Source of the DNA: Roseofilum acuticapitatum BLCC-M154
GTDB taxonomy: Bacteria > Cyanobacteriota > Cyanobacteriia > Cyanobacteriales > Desertifilaceae
Direction of reading: 5' to 3'
Length of the DNA: 64,000 bases
Assembly: GCF_030068475.1 (NCBI RefSeq)
Contig: NZ_JAQOSP010000147.1
Coordinates: 23,867 to 87,866, forward strand
In this document: piece by piece, positions 53,348 to 60,513 of the stretch
How the letters are laid out: each line of letters starts with the position of its first letter
How positions within the stretch are numbered: the stretch's first letter is position 1
Program-made: the position numbers and the translations under genes
The notes under the pieces: generated by a model
Told to the model about the DNA's origin: nothing
What the model saw: the letters and a program-made list of their open reading frames with translations, nothing else
The model's database searches: none

Positions 53348-53375
53348 TTGACAAAAATGAAAAATGTGTTATAAT
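53348..53375 (+). promoter_or_regulatory. perfect-consensus sigma70 promoter
   Basis: TTGACA (53348-53353), a 16-bp spacer and TATAAT (53370-53375) are both exact consensus hexamers. It reads toward the small gene at 53463 and rnpB; expected start near 53382. Such a strong promoter fits high expression of rnpB, either directly or as a shared transcript. Confidence 0.85.
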
Positions 53376-53398
53376 CGCGTTTACATCATTAAAATAAT

Positions 53399-53416
53399 GT
53401 TACAAAAATTTACATT
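53399..53416 (+). promoter_or_regulatory. HLR1-type box (RpaB binding site candidate)
   Basis: GTTACAAA, two bases, TTTACATT matches every position of the HLR1 consensus (G/T)TTACA(T/A)(T/A)NN(G/T)TTACA(T/A)(T/A). Further half-sites TTTACAAA (53333-53340) and TTTACATC (53381-53388) flank the promoter. In cyanobacteria HLR1 is bound by RpaB under low light. Here it lies just downstream of the predicted start, a repressing position, and about 75 bp before cruA on the other strand. Confidence 0.65.
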
Positions 53417-53462
53417 ATTCTCATTTATCCCTTCAATTGAGGTCAAACGGATTTAGATAACG

Positions 53463-53702
53463 ATGAACTACCCAATTCCAGAGCATTCTCAAGATATCAT
53501 AGCCTTGCGCCACAAGCCTGTAGATGAGGAGTTGGTGGCGGCGGCGATCGCCGGAGTGATTAAGATTTCCCGTTCCCAAGGTCAATCCTTAGAAGATCTC
53601 AGAGAAGAAATCTTAGCCGATGATGGATTATTAGATGCCTCCAGTCGCAGTTGGTTAAGTAGCCTACTCGCTGATGCCTGGCATTTAGAATTAGGAACCT
53701 GA
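53463..53702 (+). CDS. conserved small protein upstream of rnpB
   Basis: A 79-residue helical soluble protein: MNYPIPEHSQDIIALRHKPV, ELVAAAIAGVIKISRSQGQS, LEDLREEILADDGLLDASSR, WLSSLLADAWHLELGT. No motif for catalysis is seen and I do not recognise a named family; similar small genes occur in front of rnpB in other cyanobacteria as far as I recall. Transcribed from the strong promoter at 53348; rnpB begins 22 bp after its stop codon. Confidence 0.65.
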   Translation: MNYPIPEHSQDIIALRHKPVDEELVAAAIAGVIKISRSQGQSLEDLREEILADDGLLDASSRSWLSSLLADAWHLELGT

Positions 53703-53723
53703 GAATTAGATACACTAAGAACA

Positions 53724-54106
53724 GGGAAAAGTAAGGGAGGGAGTTGCAGATCGAGGGAACTCCATCTGAGGAAAGTCCGGACTCCCAAAAGACCAAACTT
53801 GCTGGGTAACGCCCAGTGCGAGCGATCGTGAGGAGAGTGCCACAGAAACATACCGCCAATGGTGCATTCAGCACACAGGTAAGGGTGCAAGGGTGCGGTA
53901 AGAGCGCACCAGCAGTATCGAGAGGTACTGGCTCGGTAAACCCCGGTTGGGAGCAAGGCAGATGGGACAAAGGTTGGTCTTTTACCTGTTCCAGCAGTGT
54001 AAACCGCTAGAGGTATGGGGTAACCCATATCCCAGATAGATAACTCCCCCCAAAATCTCATCGCAGATTTTGGAGAACAGAATCCGGCTTACGACTTACT
54101 TTTCCC
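53724..54106 (+). ncRNA. rnpB: RNase P RNA
   Basis: Catalytic RNA of RNase P, which matures tRNA 5' ends. The two ends pair: GGGAAAAGTAAG (53724-53735) with CTTACTTTTCCC (54095-54106). Universally conserved blocks are present: GAGGAAAGTCCGGACTCC near the 5' side (CR-I), ACAGAAACATACC in the middle, GGTAAACCCC, and the 3' conserved CAGAATCCGGCTTACG (CR-V). The length of 383 nt fits cyanobacterial type A. A run CCCCCCTTTTTT follows (54104-54115), likely the terminator. Confidence 0.95.
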
Positions 54107-54165
54107 CCCTTTTTTAGGGAATAGGGAATAACTAACCCATGATTCACGATCAATTAATTGATCCT

Positions 54166-54333
54166 GTAGGGGCGGGTTCACCAAAATTTACAAACCCCAC
54201 CCATCAATTCCCTAAACCCGCCCCACACCACCGGGAAGGATCGCGGACATGCAACCCACGTATCAATTGGCGATCGGGCAGGTTTACAAAAGTTACCGAT
54301 GGGAATCCAATATTATGGTGAACCTGCCCCTAC
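54166..54333. repeat. two copies of the GTAGGGGC[G/A]GGTT repeat family
   Basis: Copy A (54166-54224) starts GTAGGGGCGGGTTCACC and ends with CCCGCCCC. Copy B (54276-54333) starts GGGCAGGTTTACAAAAGTTA and ends GGTGAACCTGCCCCTACA. Each has inverted ends. Copy B is clearly related to 61172-61231 in sequence and length, and copy A and 51150-51212 share the ends. They fill the gap between rnpB and the CHAT gene, in which no gene is seen. Confidence 0.75.
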
Positions 54334-54360
54334 AATAAAATAAAAAACATAGCCCCCATT

Positions 54361-54388
54361 CCCTATTCCCTATTCCCTATTCCCTATT
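54361..54388. repeat. heptamer array CCCTATT x4
   Basis: Four perfect tandem heptamers end 5 bp before the start codon of the TPR-CHAT gene, so they take the place of a normal ribosome-binding site. STRR-type heptamers are established in cyanobacteria. Confidence 0.88.
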
Positions 54389-54393
54389 CCCCA

Positions 54394-57300
54394 ATGCTCC
54401 GTCTCTGGAACTGGCTCAAACGCCTCTTCAACCGGCTCTTCGGCAAAAAACGCCAACCCCCACAACCCGACCCGCCACCGCCTGCTCCTGAGCCGGATAA
54501 TGCCCAATGCGAAGCCGTATTCATGGAACTGTTGGCGGGAGTCAACCAAGGGTGGACAAGGGGCAACGCTAAAGGCTTCTTGATGGGGAAAAATATCAGT
54601 GAAGCCAGGATGACCGCCTGGTTACGGGAGTTCGCCCAGCGCGTGCGGCAGAACCCAGAACAGCACCGGGAACTGGGGAGACGGTTGCAGAACCTGGGGA
54701 ACTTGGCATGGGGGGAACTCTCGCAAGTGGCGGCAGGTTTGGCGCGGGAGTTGGTCGTGGTGGAGGAACCGGGAGCGCAAGGGACAGAGACGGAGGTTGA
54801 TGGGGATGGGTTGGGAACAGAGGAGGAAGAGAAGAAAAAGATAGAGTTGATATTACTAAGACAATACCAGCAAGGTGATTTCTTAGGATGCGTCACTTCC
54901 TTAGATAAATTACTAGAGATAGAACCGAATAATCACCAGCTTTGGGGAGCAAAAGGTGAATTATTAGCAGGTTTGGGCAGAAATGAAGAAGCGATCGCCT
55001 CCTTCGACCGGGCACTGGAGATCAAACCGGACAACCCTGATGCTTGGAATGGCCGGGGGGTGGCGCTGTATGGGTTAGGCAGATATGAAGAAGCGATCGC
55101 CTCCTACGACCAGGCACTGGAGATCAAACCGGACTTGCATGATGCTTGGAACAACCGGGGGAATGCGCTGCGTGACTTAGGCAGAACAGAAGAAGCGATC
55201 GCCTCCTTCGACCGGGCACTGGAGATCAAACCGGACTTGCATCAAGCTTGGAACAACTGGGGGATTGCGCTGCGTGACTTAGGCAGAATAGAAGAGGAGA
55301 TCGCCTCCTACGACCGGGCACTGGAGATCAAACCGGACTTCCATCAAGCTTGGTATGGCCGGGGGAATGCGCTGTATGCGTTAGGCAGAAAAGAAGAGGC
55401 GATCGCCTCCTACGACCGGGCACTGGAGATCAAACCGGACTTGCATGAAGCTTTGAGCAACCGGGGGGTGGCGCTGGATGACTTAGGCAGAAATGAAGAG
55501 GCGATCTCCTCCTACGACCGGGCACTGGAGATTAAACCGGACTTGCATGAAGCTTGGATAGGCCGAGGAAATGTCGCAGGAAAATCGTCTTATTCTGCTC
55601 CTCTGCAACCCTCTACCCTCACCCTCCAATATCCCCAACTCAACAAACGGGGTTTTGAAGGCCAACTCGCCAGCTACCACCTAGGCTTAACCTTCTGTAC
55701 CCAAGACCAACACCCCCAAGGTTGGGGACGCTTGCACTGGGTCATCGGTCGCGCCTACTATTACCAAGGACGCAAAAGCCTCTACTCCCCAGACGCAGGA
55801 CGCTCCCACTTCCACGAAGCCCTCAACCACTACCACCAAGCCCTGCAAACCCTCACCAGAGAAGCCTATCCTGAAAATTGTCTCGAACTCATCCAAGACC
55901 TAATCAAAGTCCACCAAGCCCTCCAAAACGAAGCAAAAGCCAAAGAATGGCGCAACGAAGGCTTAGACCTTTGGAGCGAACTCCTCAACCACCCTCATAA
56001 ATCCTCCCAACAAAAACGCCAACTCGCCATTAAATTCATCTACTTCGCCCAGATGCGCGTCGATGTCCTCCTCGAAGACAACGAACTCCTAGCCGCCTTC
56101 CGCGCTGCCGAAGAACAAAAAAACCTCTATCTCACCTGGATCTTAGACCGGCAAAAGCAACATATCCTCAGTCCCACCCCCGACGACATCCAACAAAACC
56201 TCCTCAACCCCACCACCGCCCTCATTCTCTGGCATCTCAGCGACCTCACCCTCACCACGTTCCTCCTCCTCCCCGGTGCATCCGAACCCATCCCCTTCAC
56301 CACCTCCCCCGAACCCCTAAAACGCTGGTTCCACCACTGGGACACCACCTACCAAGAACACCGCCAAACCAAACAAAACACCCACAGCACCTGGCGCGAA
56401 ACCCTCCCTGAACAACTCGAACACCTCAAAGAACTGCTCGATATTGAAACAATTCTCTCCCATCTCCCAACCGTAGGGGCGAAAAATTTTTCGCCCCTAC
56501 AAACCGCTACCTCACCAACCGATATCAAAAATCTCATCCTCATCCCCCACCTCGACTTACACCGCCTTCCCCTCCATACCCTCTTCCCCGAAACCTTCAC
56601 CCTCACCACCCTCCCCAGCGCCCAAGTCGGCATCCAAAAAACCCCCCCTCCCGCGCAAGAGAACAAAAAAGACCCCCCTCCCGCGCAAGAGAACAAAAAA
56701 GCCCCCTCTCCCACGCAAGAGAACAAAAAAGCCCCCTCTCCCGTGGGAGAGGGGGTTGGGGGAGAGGGCCCAACCCTCCTCAACATCCAAAACCCCGACA
56801 GCATCAGCAACCCCCCCTTACCTCGCCTTCCCCATGCCGATGTCGAATCTGCATACATTGCTCGCTGTGTTCCCCACGCTCGCACATTAGCAAACAACCA
56901 AGCCACCTTAGAAACCGTGAAAAGATTGCTTCCCTCCGGTCGCAATGACAATACATCAGTCATGGCGAGCGAAACGGAGTGTAGCGAAGCCATCTCAACC
57001 CCCTCATCAACAGAAAGATTGCTTCCCTCCGGTCGCAATGACAATAATGACAATAACTACACCCTATTCCACTTTACCGGCCACGCCTCCTACAACGACA
57101 AACAGCCCCAACGCTCCGCCCTCTACCTCAGCCAACAGGAACGCCTCACCGTCGAAACCCTCAGCCAACTGAACCTCAGCACTTATCAACTCGCCTGTCT
57201 TTGCGCCTGCGAAACCGGCACTACCGGTAGAGAAGCCTTCGAGAATGATTATGTCGGCATCAGTAGTGCCTTTCTCGCCCAAGGAGTCTCCCATGTTATT

Positions 57301-57606
57301 GCCGCTCTCTGGACAGTAGAATCAGAAGCCAGCGCCCTCTTCATGATGCGCTTTTACGAACAGCGCCAACAGCATCAAAATGTATCCGATATTGTCCTGT
57401 TTAATCAGATTCAACACTGGTTGAAAGAAGTCACTTATGGCGAGTTATGGCAATGGTACGAAGCCATTCTCGCCGGTTTAGAATCTGATGAAGGCACGAT
57501 TAAACCGATGTTAGAAACAGAATTGAAAAAGCGAGAGACCGAATCCCCAGAAGAGCAACCCTATTCCCATCCCTATTATTGGGCCGCCTTTACCCTCTCT
57601 GGATAG
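54394..57606 (+). CDS. TPR-CHAT protease (caspase-like)
   Basis: A 1070-residue protein. The N-terminus is basic and proline-rich (LFGKKRQPPQPDPPPPAPEP), followed by a helical domain (about 35-130), seven TPRs with a 34-residue period (about 155-400), of which six have nearly identical DNA, a second helical region, and a C-terminal CHAT peptidase domain. The catalytic His is in FHFTGHASYN and the Cys in LACLCACETGTTG. The domain is interrupted by about 150 residues of low-complexity, repeat-derived sequence. CHAT proteases cleave partner proteins to trigger cell death or defence. No Shine-Dalgarno is seen because a heptamer array precedes the ATG. It sits alone between rnpB and a converging toxin-antitoxin pair. 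Confidence 0.88.
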   Translation: MLRLWNWLKRLFNRLFGKKRQPPQPDPPPPAPEPDNAQCEAVFMELLAGVNQGWTRGNAKGFLMGKNISEARMTAWLREFAQRVRQNPEQHRELGRRLQNLGNLAWGELSQVAAGLARELVVVEEPGAQGTETEVDGDGLGTEEEEKKKIELILLRQYQQGDFLGCVTSLDKLLEIEPNNHQLWGAKGELLAGLGRNEEAIASFDRALEIKPDNPDAWNGRGVALYGLGRYEEAIASYDQALEIKPDLHDAWNNRGNALRDLGRTEEAIASFDRALEIKPDLHQAWNNWGIALRDLGRIEEEIASYDRALEIKPDFHQAWYGRGNALYALGRKEEAIASYDRALEIKPDLHEALSNRGVALDDLGRNEEAISSYDRALEIKPDLHEAWIGRGNVAGKSSYSAPLQPSTLTLQYPQLNKRGFEGQLASYHLGLTFCTQDQHPQGWGRLHWVIGRAYYYQGRKSLYSPDAGRSHFHEALNHYHQALQTLTREAYPENCLELIQDLIKVHQALQNEAKAKEWRNEGLDLWSELLNHPHKSSQQKRQLAIKFIYFAQMRVDVLLEDNELLAAFRAAEEQKNLYLTWILDRQKQHILSPTPDDIQQNLLNPTTALILWHLSDLTLTTFLLLPGASEPIPFTTSPEPLKRWFHHWDTTYQEHRQTKQNTHSTWRETLPEQLEHLKELLDIETILSHLPTVGAKNFSPLQTATSPTDIKNLILIPHLDLHRLPLHTLFPETFTLTTLPSAQVGIQKTPPPAQENKKDPPPAQENKKAPSPTQENKKAPSPVGEGVGGEGPTLLNIQNPDSISNPPLPRLPHADVESAYIARCVPHARTLANNQATLETVKRLLPSGRNDNTSVMASETECSEAISTPSSTERLLPSGRNDNNDNNYTLFHFTGHASYNDKQPQRSALYLSQQERLTVETLSQLNLSTYQLACLCACETGTTGREAFENDYVGISSAFLAQGVSHVIAALWTVESEASALFMMRFYEQRQQHQNVSDIVLFNQIQHWLKEVTYGELWQWYEAILAGLESDEGTIKPMLETELKKRETESPEEQPYSHPYYWAAFTLSG
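54970..55580 (+). repeat. 102-bp TPR coding repeat array
   Basis: Six direct repeats of 102 bp encode TPR units with a near-constant scaffold (GCGATCGCCTCCTACGACCG then GCACTGGAGATCAAACCGGA) and variable segments such as NPDAWNGRGV, LHDAWNNRGN, FHQAWYGRGN, LHEALSNRGV. The same unit length and the same embedded GCGATCGC occur in the NACHT array. The array indicates recent expansion. Confidence 0.9.
56473..57046 (+). repeat. three repeat types inserted in frame in the CHAT domain
   Basis: (1) A perfect 28-bp palindrome at 56473-56500, two 14-bp arms starting GTAGGGGCGAAAAA. (2) Three and a half 30-bp units at 56641-56769 encoding PPPAQENKKD-type decapeptides and ending in a CTCCCGTGGGAGAG palindrome. 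(3) Two identical 33-bp copies (56921-56953 and 57014-57046) starting AAAGATTGCTTCCCTCCGGT, with GCGAGCGAAACGGAGTG between them, which is the interspersed repeat often seen between genes. All keep the reading frame. Confidence 0.85.
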
Positions 57607-57631
57607 ACAATGGGGTTAAACGTAGGGAACC

Positions 57632-57664
57632 AGAAGCCGGGTTTCTTGAAGAAACCCGGCTTCT
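57632..57664. terminator. perfect 15-bp hairpin between converging genes
   Basis: AGAAGCCGGGTTTCT (57632-57646) and AGAAACCCGGCTTCT (57650-57664) form a perfect stem with a 3-nt loop. It lies 26 bp after the CHAT stop and 11 bp beyond the 3' end of the toxin gene. No clear T run follows on either strand, so it could be an interspersed repeat doing double duty as a terminator. Confidence 0.6.
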
Positions 57665-57674
57665 TATAGCTGTA

Positions 57675-58034
57675 TTAATCATTCAAGGCAAAAACAACCT
57701 TCAACGCCCTATCTACTTCACTCATTATTGATTGCTCCAGTTCTCCTCGAACAGCAACCAAACGTGAACGATAATCAACCGGACGAGTTTGTAAACAATC
57801 AGCAATAGATTTTTTGGTTAAACCATTATTAGTTGAAGGATGAATCTCTATATTGGTTTGGATTCTGGCTTTTTTCTCACTCCAACCCGTAACCGGAACC
57901 ACTTGAATAACTGGGACACGAGTATTGTAACGATTATTAGTCACTACAATACAAGGCCGTATTTTTCCAGTTTCTGAACCTTGAGTTGGATCGAGGTTCA
58001 GATCTAAAATTAAGCCGCGCTGAATGGGTGTCAT
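57675..58034 (-). CDS. mazF: MazF/PemK-family toxin
   Basis: A 119-residue endoribonuclease-type toxin. Signatures: QRGLILDLNLDPTQGSETGK, the R-P-C-I-V-V motif (KIRPCIVVTNNRYN), VIQVVPVTGW and SIADCLQTRPVDYRSRLVAV. MazF cleaves mRNA at short motifs; the conserved Arg in RPCIVV and the Ser/Thr in the QTRPVD strand are present. It starts 3 bp after the antitoxin gene. Confidence 0.92.
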   Translation of the reverse strand: MTPIQRGLILDLNLDPTQGSETGKIRPCIVVTNNRYNTRVPVIQVVPVTGWSEKKARIQTNIEIHPSTNNGLTKKSIADCLQTRPVDYRSRLVAVRGELEQSIMSEVDRALKVVFALND

Positions 58035-58037
58035 GGT

Positions 58038-58277
58038 TTATTCTGGCCAATCACCTAACGCCGCTTCGGTCAATTCTTGGGTTTCCCGACAACTTTGATA
58101 AACTTCAGCATATAACCGTGCCGACTCCTCTAAATCTAGCGAGTCCGACTCTAGTTCCTGACGCAACCGTTCTATTGCTGTACGCACCAAGGCATCGCGA
58201 TCTGAAAATCCATAATCCCGATATTTCTGCAAAAATTGTGCGTGGGGTTCTTCTACCTCAATTCGGACTTGAACCAT
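58038..58277 (-). CDS. antitoxin of the MazF module
   Basis: A 79-residue protein: MVQVRIEVEEPHAQFLQKYR (strand plus helix), DYGFSDRDALVRTAIERLRQ (helix, ribbon-helix-helix-like) and an acidic C-terminal helix (LDLEESARLYAEVYQSCRET) typical of a toxin-neutralising tail. It precedes mazF with a 3-bp gap in the standard antitoxin-toxin order, and probably represses its own operon. Confidence 0.82.
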   Translation of the reverse strand: MVQVRIEVEEPHAQFLQKYRDYGFSDRDALVRTAIERLRQELESDSLDLEESARLYAEVYQSCRETQELTEAALGDWPE

Positions 58278-58363
58278 AGGTCACTGAGAATGCCAACTCT
58301 ATGATTTTAATCTAAATCGCTAGATATTGGGTGTTTGTTGGGTTTCACTTCGTTAACGCACCC

Positions 58364-58486
58364 TACTGCCGTGACACAGCTAAAAATGTGCATTAGCGTA
58401 GGGTGGGTTAGGCGGCTAAAACCTAGACTCTGACAGCAATCTATCAATCCGCCGTAACCCACCATTTTAGGGTTGTCACGGCACTA
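58364..58486. mobile_element. 123-bp TA-flanked MITE, copy 2 (inverted relative to copy 1)
   Basis: The reverse complement of 58364-58486 matches copy 1 (34049-34171) at about 115 of 119 internal positions; differences are A/G and A/T substitutions. TA dinucleotides flank it (58364-58365 and 58485-58486). It lies between the MazF antitoxin start and the gene at 58549 and may carry part of their upstream sequence. The neighbouring TTAACGCACCCTA is the same half-palindrome found next to copy 1. Confidence 0.85.
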
Positions 58487-58548
58487 CAAATGAAGATGAT
58501 GACCAGCACAGAGCGCTATAATAGTGAGCAGTTGTTACCCGAAACGTC

Positions 58549-59004
58549 ATGGATGATAGTCAACGCATCACGGCTATTGCTGTAATTGTGGCATTGGCAA
58601 ACCAAAAAGTGCCCCTGTCCCCAGAACGACAAACTGAACTGAAAAGCCTGCTTAATGCTCAACCCTTAAACTTTGGCACTCTGCATAATTTCGGCGCTCA
58701 ATATCCCCTCAAAGCTATCTATTTCCAAGCCCGTCAATGGCTGCAAAGTCAAGCCAGCGAACGGGGGAAAGGGGATTTACCGATTCCCGAAAAAACTGAT
58801 GATGCTGATACTTCGTTGCAGATTAATTATATTACTCAATTAGATGAAAAGAAGAATACAGAATTAGAGGAAGTTTTACAAAAAATAGCCCAAGCTGAAG
58901 ACGCGATCGCCGCCGCCAATGCCTGCATGGTAACCTTGACGATGGCTGGCTCTCCCGGTAATCTATGGTCATGGATAAAACGCAACTTATTTACCCGACG
59001 CTAA
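58549..59004 (+). CDS. small helical protein, first gene of an overlapping pair
   Basis: A 151-residue soluble protein. The first 70 residues form a compact helical block (ITAIAVIVALANQKVPLSPE, FGAQYPLKAIYFQARQWLQS). A disordered stretch follows, then a coiled coil (EVLQKIAQAEDAIAAANACM), and a basic end (WIKRNLFTRR). I recognise no family. Its last 40 bp overlap the next gene, so the two are translated together and probably work together. The codon use and HIP1 content are like the neighbours. Confidence 0.6.
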   Translation: MDDSQRITAIAVIVALANQKVPLSPERQTELKSLLNAQPLNFGTLHNFGAQYPLKAIYFQARQWLQSQASERGKGDLPIPEKTDDADTSLQINYITQLDEKKNTELEEVLQKIAQAEDAIAAANACMVTLTMAGSPGNLWSWIKRNLFTRR

Positions 59005-60473
59005 ATTTATTTGTCTATGATTTACTTCATGGATTAGGGAGCGATGAAAACCAAGTTCGTCAAAATCGCTTGGACTTCTGGCGCAAAATTGACGCGGAGT
59101 TACACCGCAATTATTGTCAATTGCGTCAATCCTCCAGACAGAAACTGACAGCAAACTTATATTTGCTCCAATCCGACCAGAATATCATCAATCAATTGGA
59201 ACAATTAGCATTCGAGAATCAATCGGAACAATTAGCAGTCAAGAATATCATCAATCAATTGGGACAATTAGCAGGTCAGGAAAATCCTAATCGAGATTTT
59301 ACTTGGTTCGATCCGATAATGTTTGAATCTCCCCTAGATGGATTTTTGCGTCCGGTTCAGTTGCGAGATACTTATGGCTTGTTAGTCAATTATTCTGGAC
59401 TGGAAAAATTGGATAATTCAGCACAAAATTATCTAGCTGATTATTCCCCGCAAGATTACGATCAACTGGATAATTTGAAAACAACAATCCTGCAAAAACT
59501 TGCCCATGGCGATGATATCAGTCAATCGGAAAACTGCTACGGCACAATTGGGCAAAGTTGGCTGTTATGGGCGCAAGTTTCGACAGATACAGATACGAAA
59601 TCGGTGGCGGAAAAATGTTGGAAAAAGTTGCGTCCCAATGACAACTGGACGGCTCAACCTCGTTATCTGGGAGATTGGAATGGTGCAGATATTTATGAGG
59701 TGCTGAGGTTTCCGCAAAATTGGCAACAAGATTGGCCTGATTTTCAGCAGTCTTATCATCATCTGGTGCTGGTTTTGTTTCGCTCTTCTGGCTCAATTCA
59801 AACCCATCAGGAATTAATGAAAAACCATTATGAAACGTTTCTAAAGTTGTTTTGTTTCCACAATAAAATGATGTGGTCGTATTGGCGACATCAGGGACAA
59901 GTTAAAAACTTGCACGATCAATATGGAGATCTGAAAGATTTGATGAAAAATGTGCAAAAGCAAAATCCTAAAACGCTAAAAGTGATGCGGGACAATCTCA
60001 AGAAAAGCTTGCAATTTTCCTCGACTTATGCTATAGGATTGAAGGATATCCAAGACCAAAAACATACGATAACGGTAAATGCTTATAACCACGGCAAAAT
60101 CTGGCAAGAGTTTGAGCTGAATTCATCGCCACAAATTCGGGAATGGATAGAGGACACCTATCTGAAACAAATTGAAGCGGATTATGAGAGTTTAGCGCCG
60201 GTTTTGCCGATGACGGAGAATTTGATGCGATCGCTAGAAGGCATGATTAACCTAGAGCAAACGGAGAGCGATCGCCAACTCAACATGACGATCCAAGTTG
60301 CCGGTATGGGTATCGCTTTTGCCAGTGTCACGGCGGCGATCGCCTCCACTCAAGTCAAAGATCCAGAGCCACCAGCCTTATCTCCTGGGCAAGCCTTGGG
60401 ATTGAGCATCTTAATTGGCGTTCTAGTCGCCCTTGGGACAGCTTGGTTTGTTAGATCGGAACGGAAGAAATAG
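58965..60473 (+). CDS. large protein with C-terminal two-helix membrane anchor, CorA-like topology
   Basis: A 502-residue protein starting at ATG 58965, overlapping the preceding gene by 40 bp. Residues 1-430 are soluble, helical and aromatic-rich, with a mixed alpha/beta part (YLGDWNGADIYEVLRFPQNW) and long charged helices (LHDQYGDLKDLMKNVQKQN). Two transmembrane segments (about 439-461 and 475-496) are separated by a short KDPEPPALSP loop, and the end is RSERKK. A large soluble part, a stalk and two terminal helices resemble CorA-type channels, but the GMN motif is absent. No family is recognised. Possible membrane effector of a conflict module (inference). Confidence 0.6.
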   Translation: MVMDKTQLIYPTLNLFVYDLLHGLGSDENQVRQNRLDFWRKIDAELHRNYCQLRQSSRQKLTANLYLLQSDQNIINQLEQLAFENQSEQLAVKNIINQLGQLAGQENPNRDFTWFDPIMFESPLDGFLRPVQLRDTYGLLVNYSGLEKLDNSAQNYLADYSPQDYDQLDNLKTTILQKLAHGDDISQSENCYGTIGQSWLLWAQVSTDTDTKSVAEKCWKKLRPNDNWTAQPRYLGDWNGADIYEVLRFPQNWQQDWPDFQQSYHHLVLVLFRSSGSIQTHQELMKNHYETFLKLFCFHNKMMWSYWRHQGQVKNLHDQYGDLKDLMKNVQKQNPKTLKVMRDNLKKSLQFSSTYAIGLKDIQDQKHTITVNAYNHGKIWQEFELNSSPQIREWIEDTYLKQIEADYESLAPVLPMTENLMRSLEGMINLEQTESDRQLNMTIQVAGMGIAFASVTAAIASTQVKDPEPPALSPGQALGLSILIGVLVALGTAWFVRSERKK

Positions 60474-60482
60474 CGATGTTAA

Positions 60483-60510
60483 TTGTTCATTGTTCATTGT
60501 TCATTGTTCA
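60483..60510. repeat. heptamer array TTGTTCA x4
   Basis: Four perfect copies of TTGTTCA, the reverse complement of the TGAACAA array at 28971-28998. It starts 9 bp after the stop codon of the membrane protein and ends 3 bp from the converging Uma2 gene. Confidence 0.88.
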
Positions 60511-60513
60511 TTG

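Noticed and set aside
53582..54061. Minus-strand frames over rnpB
   Set aside because: The region is RNase P RNA; the frames are chance openings.
54139..54321. Short plus-strand frame after rnpB
   Set aside because: It consists of interspersed repeat sequence and has no ribosome-binding site.
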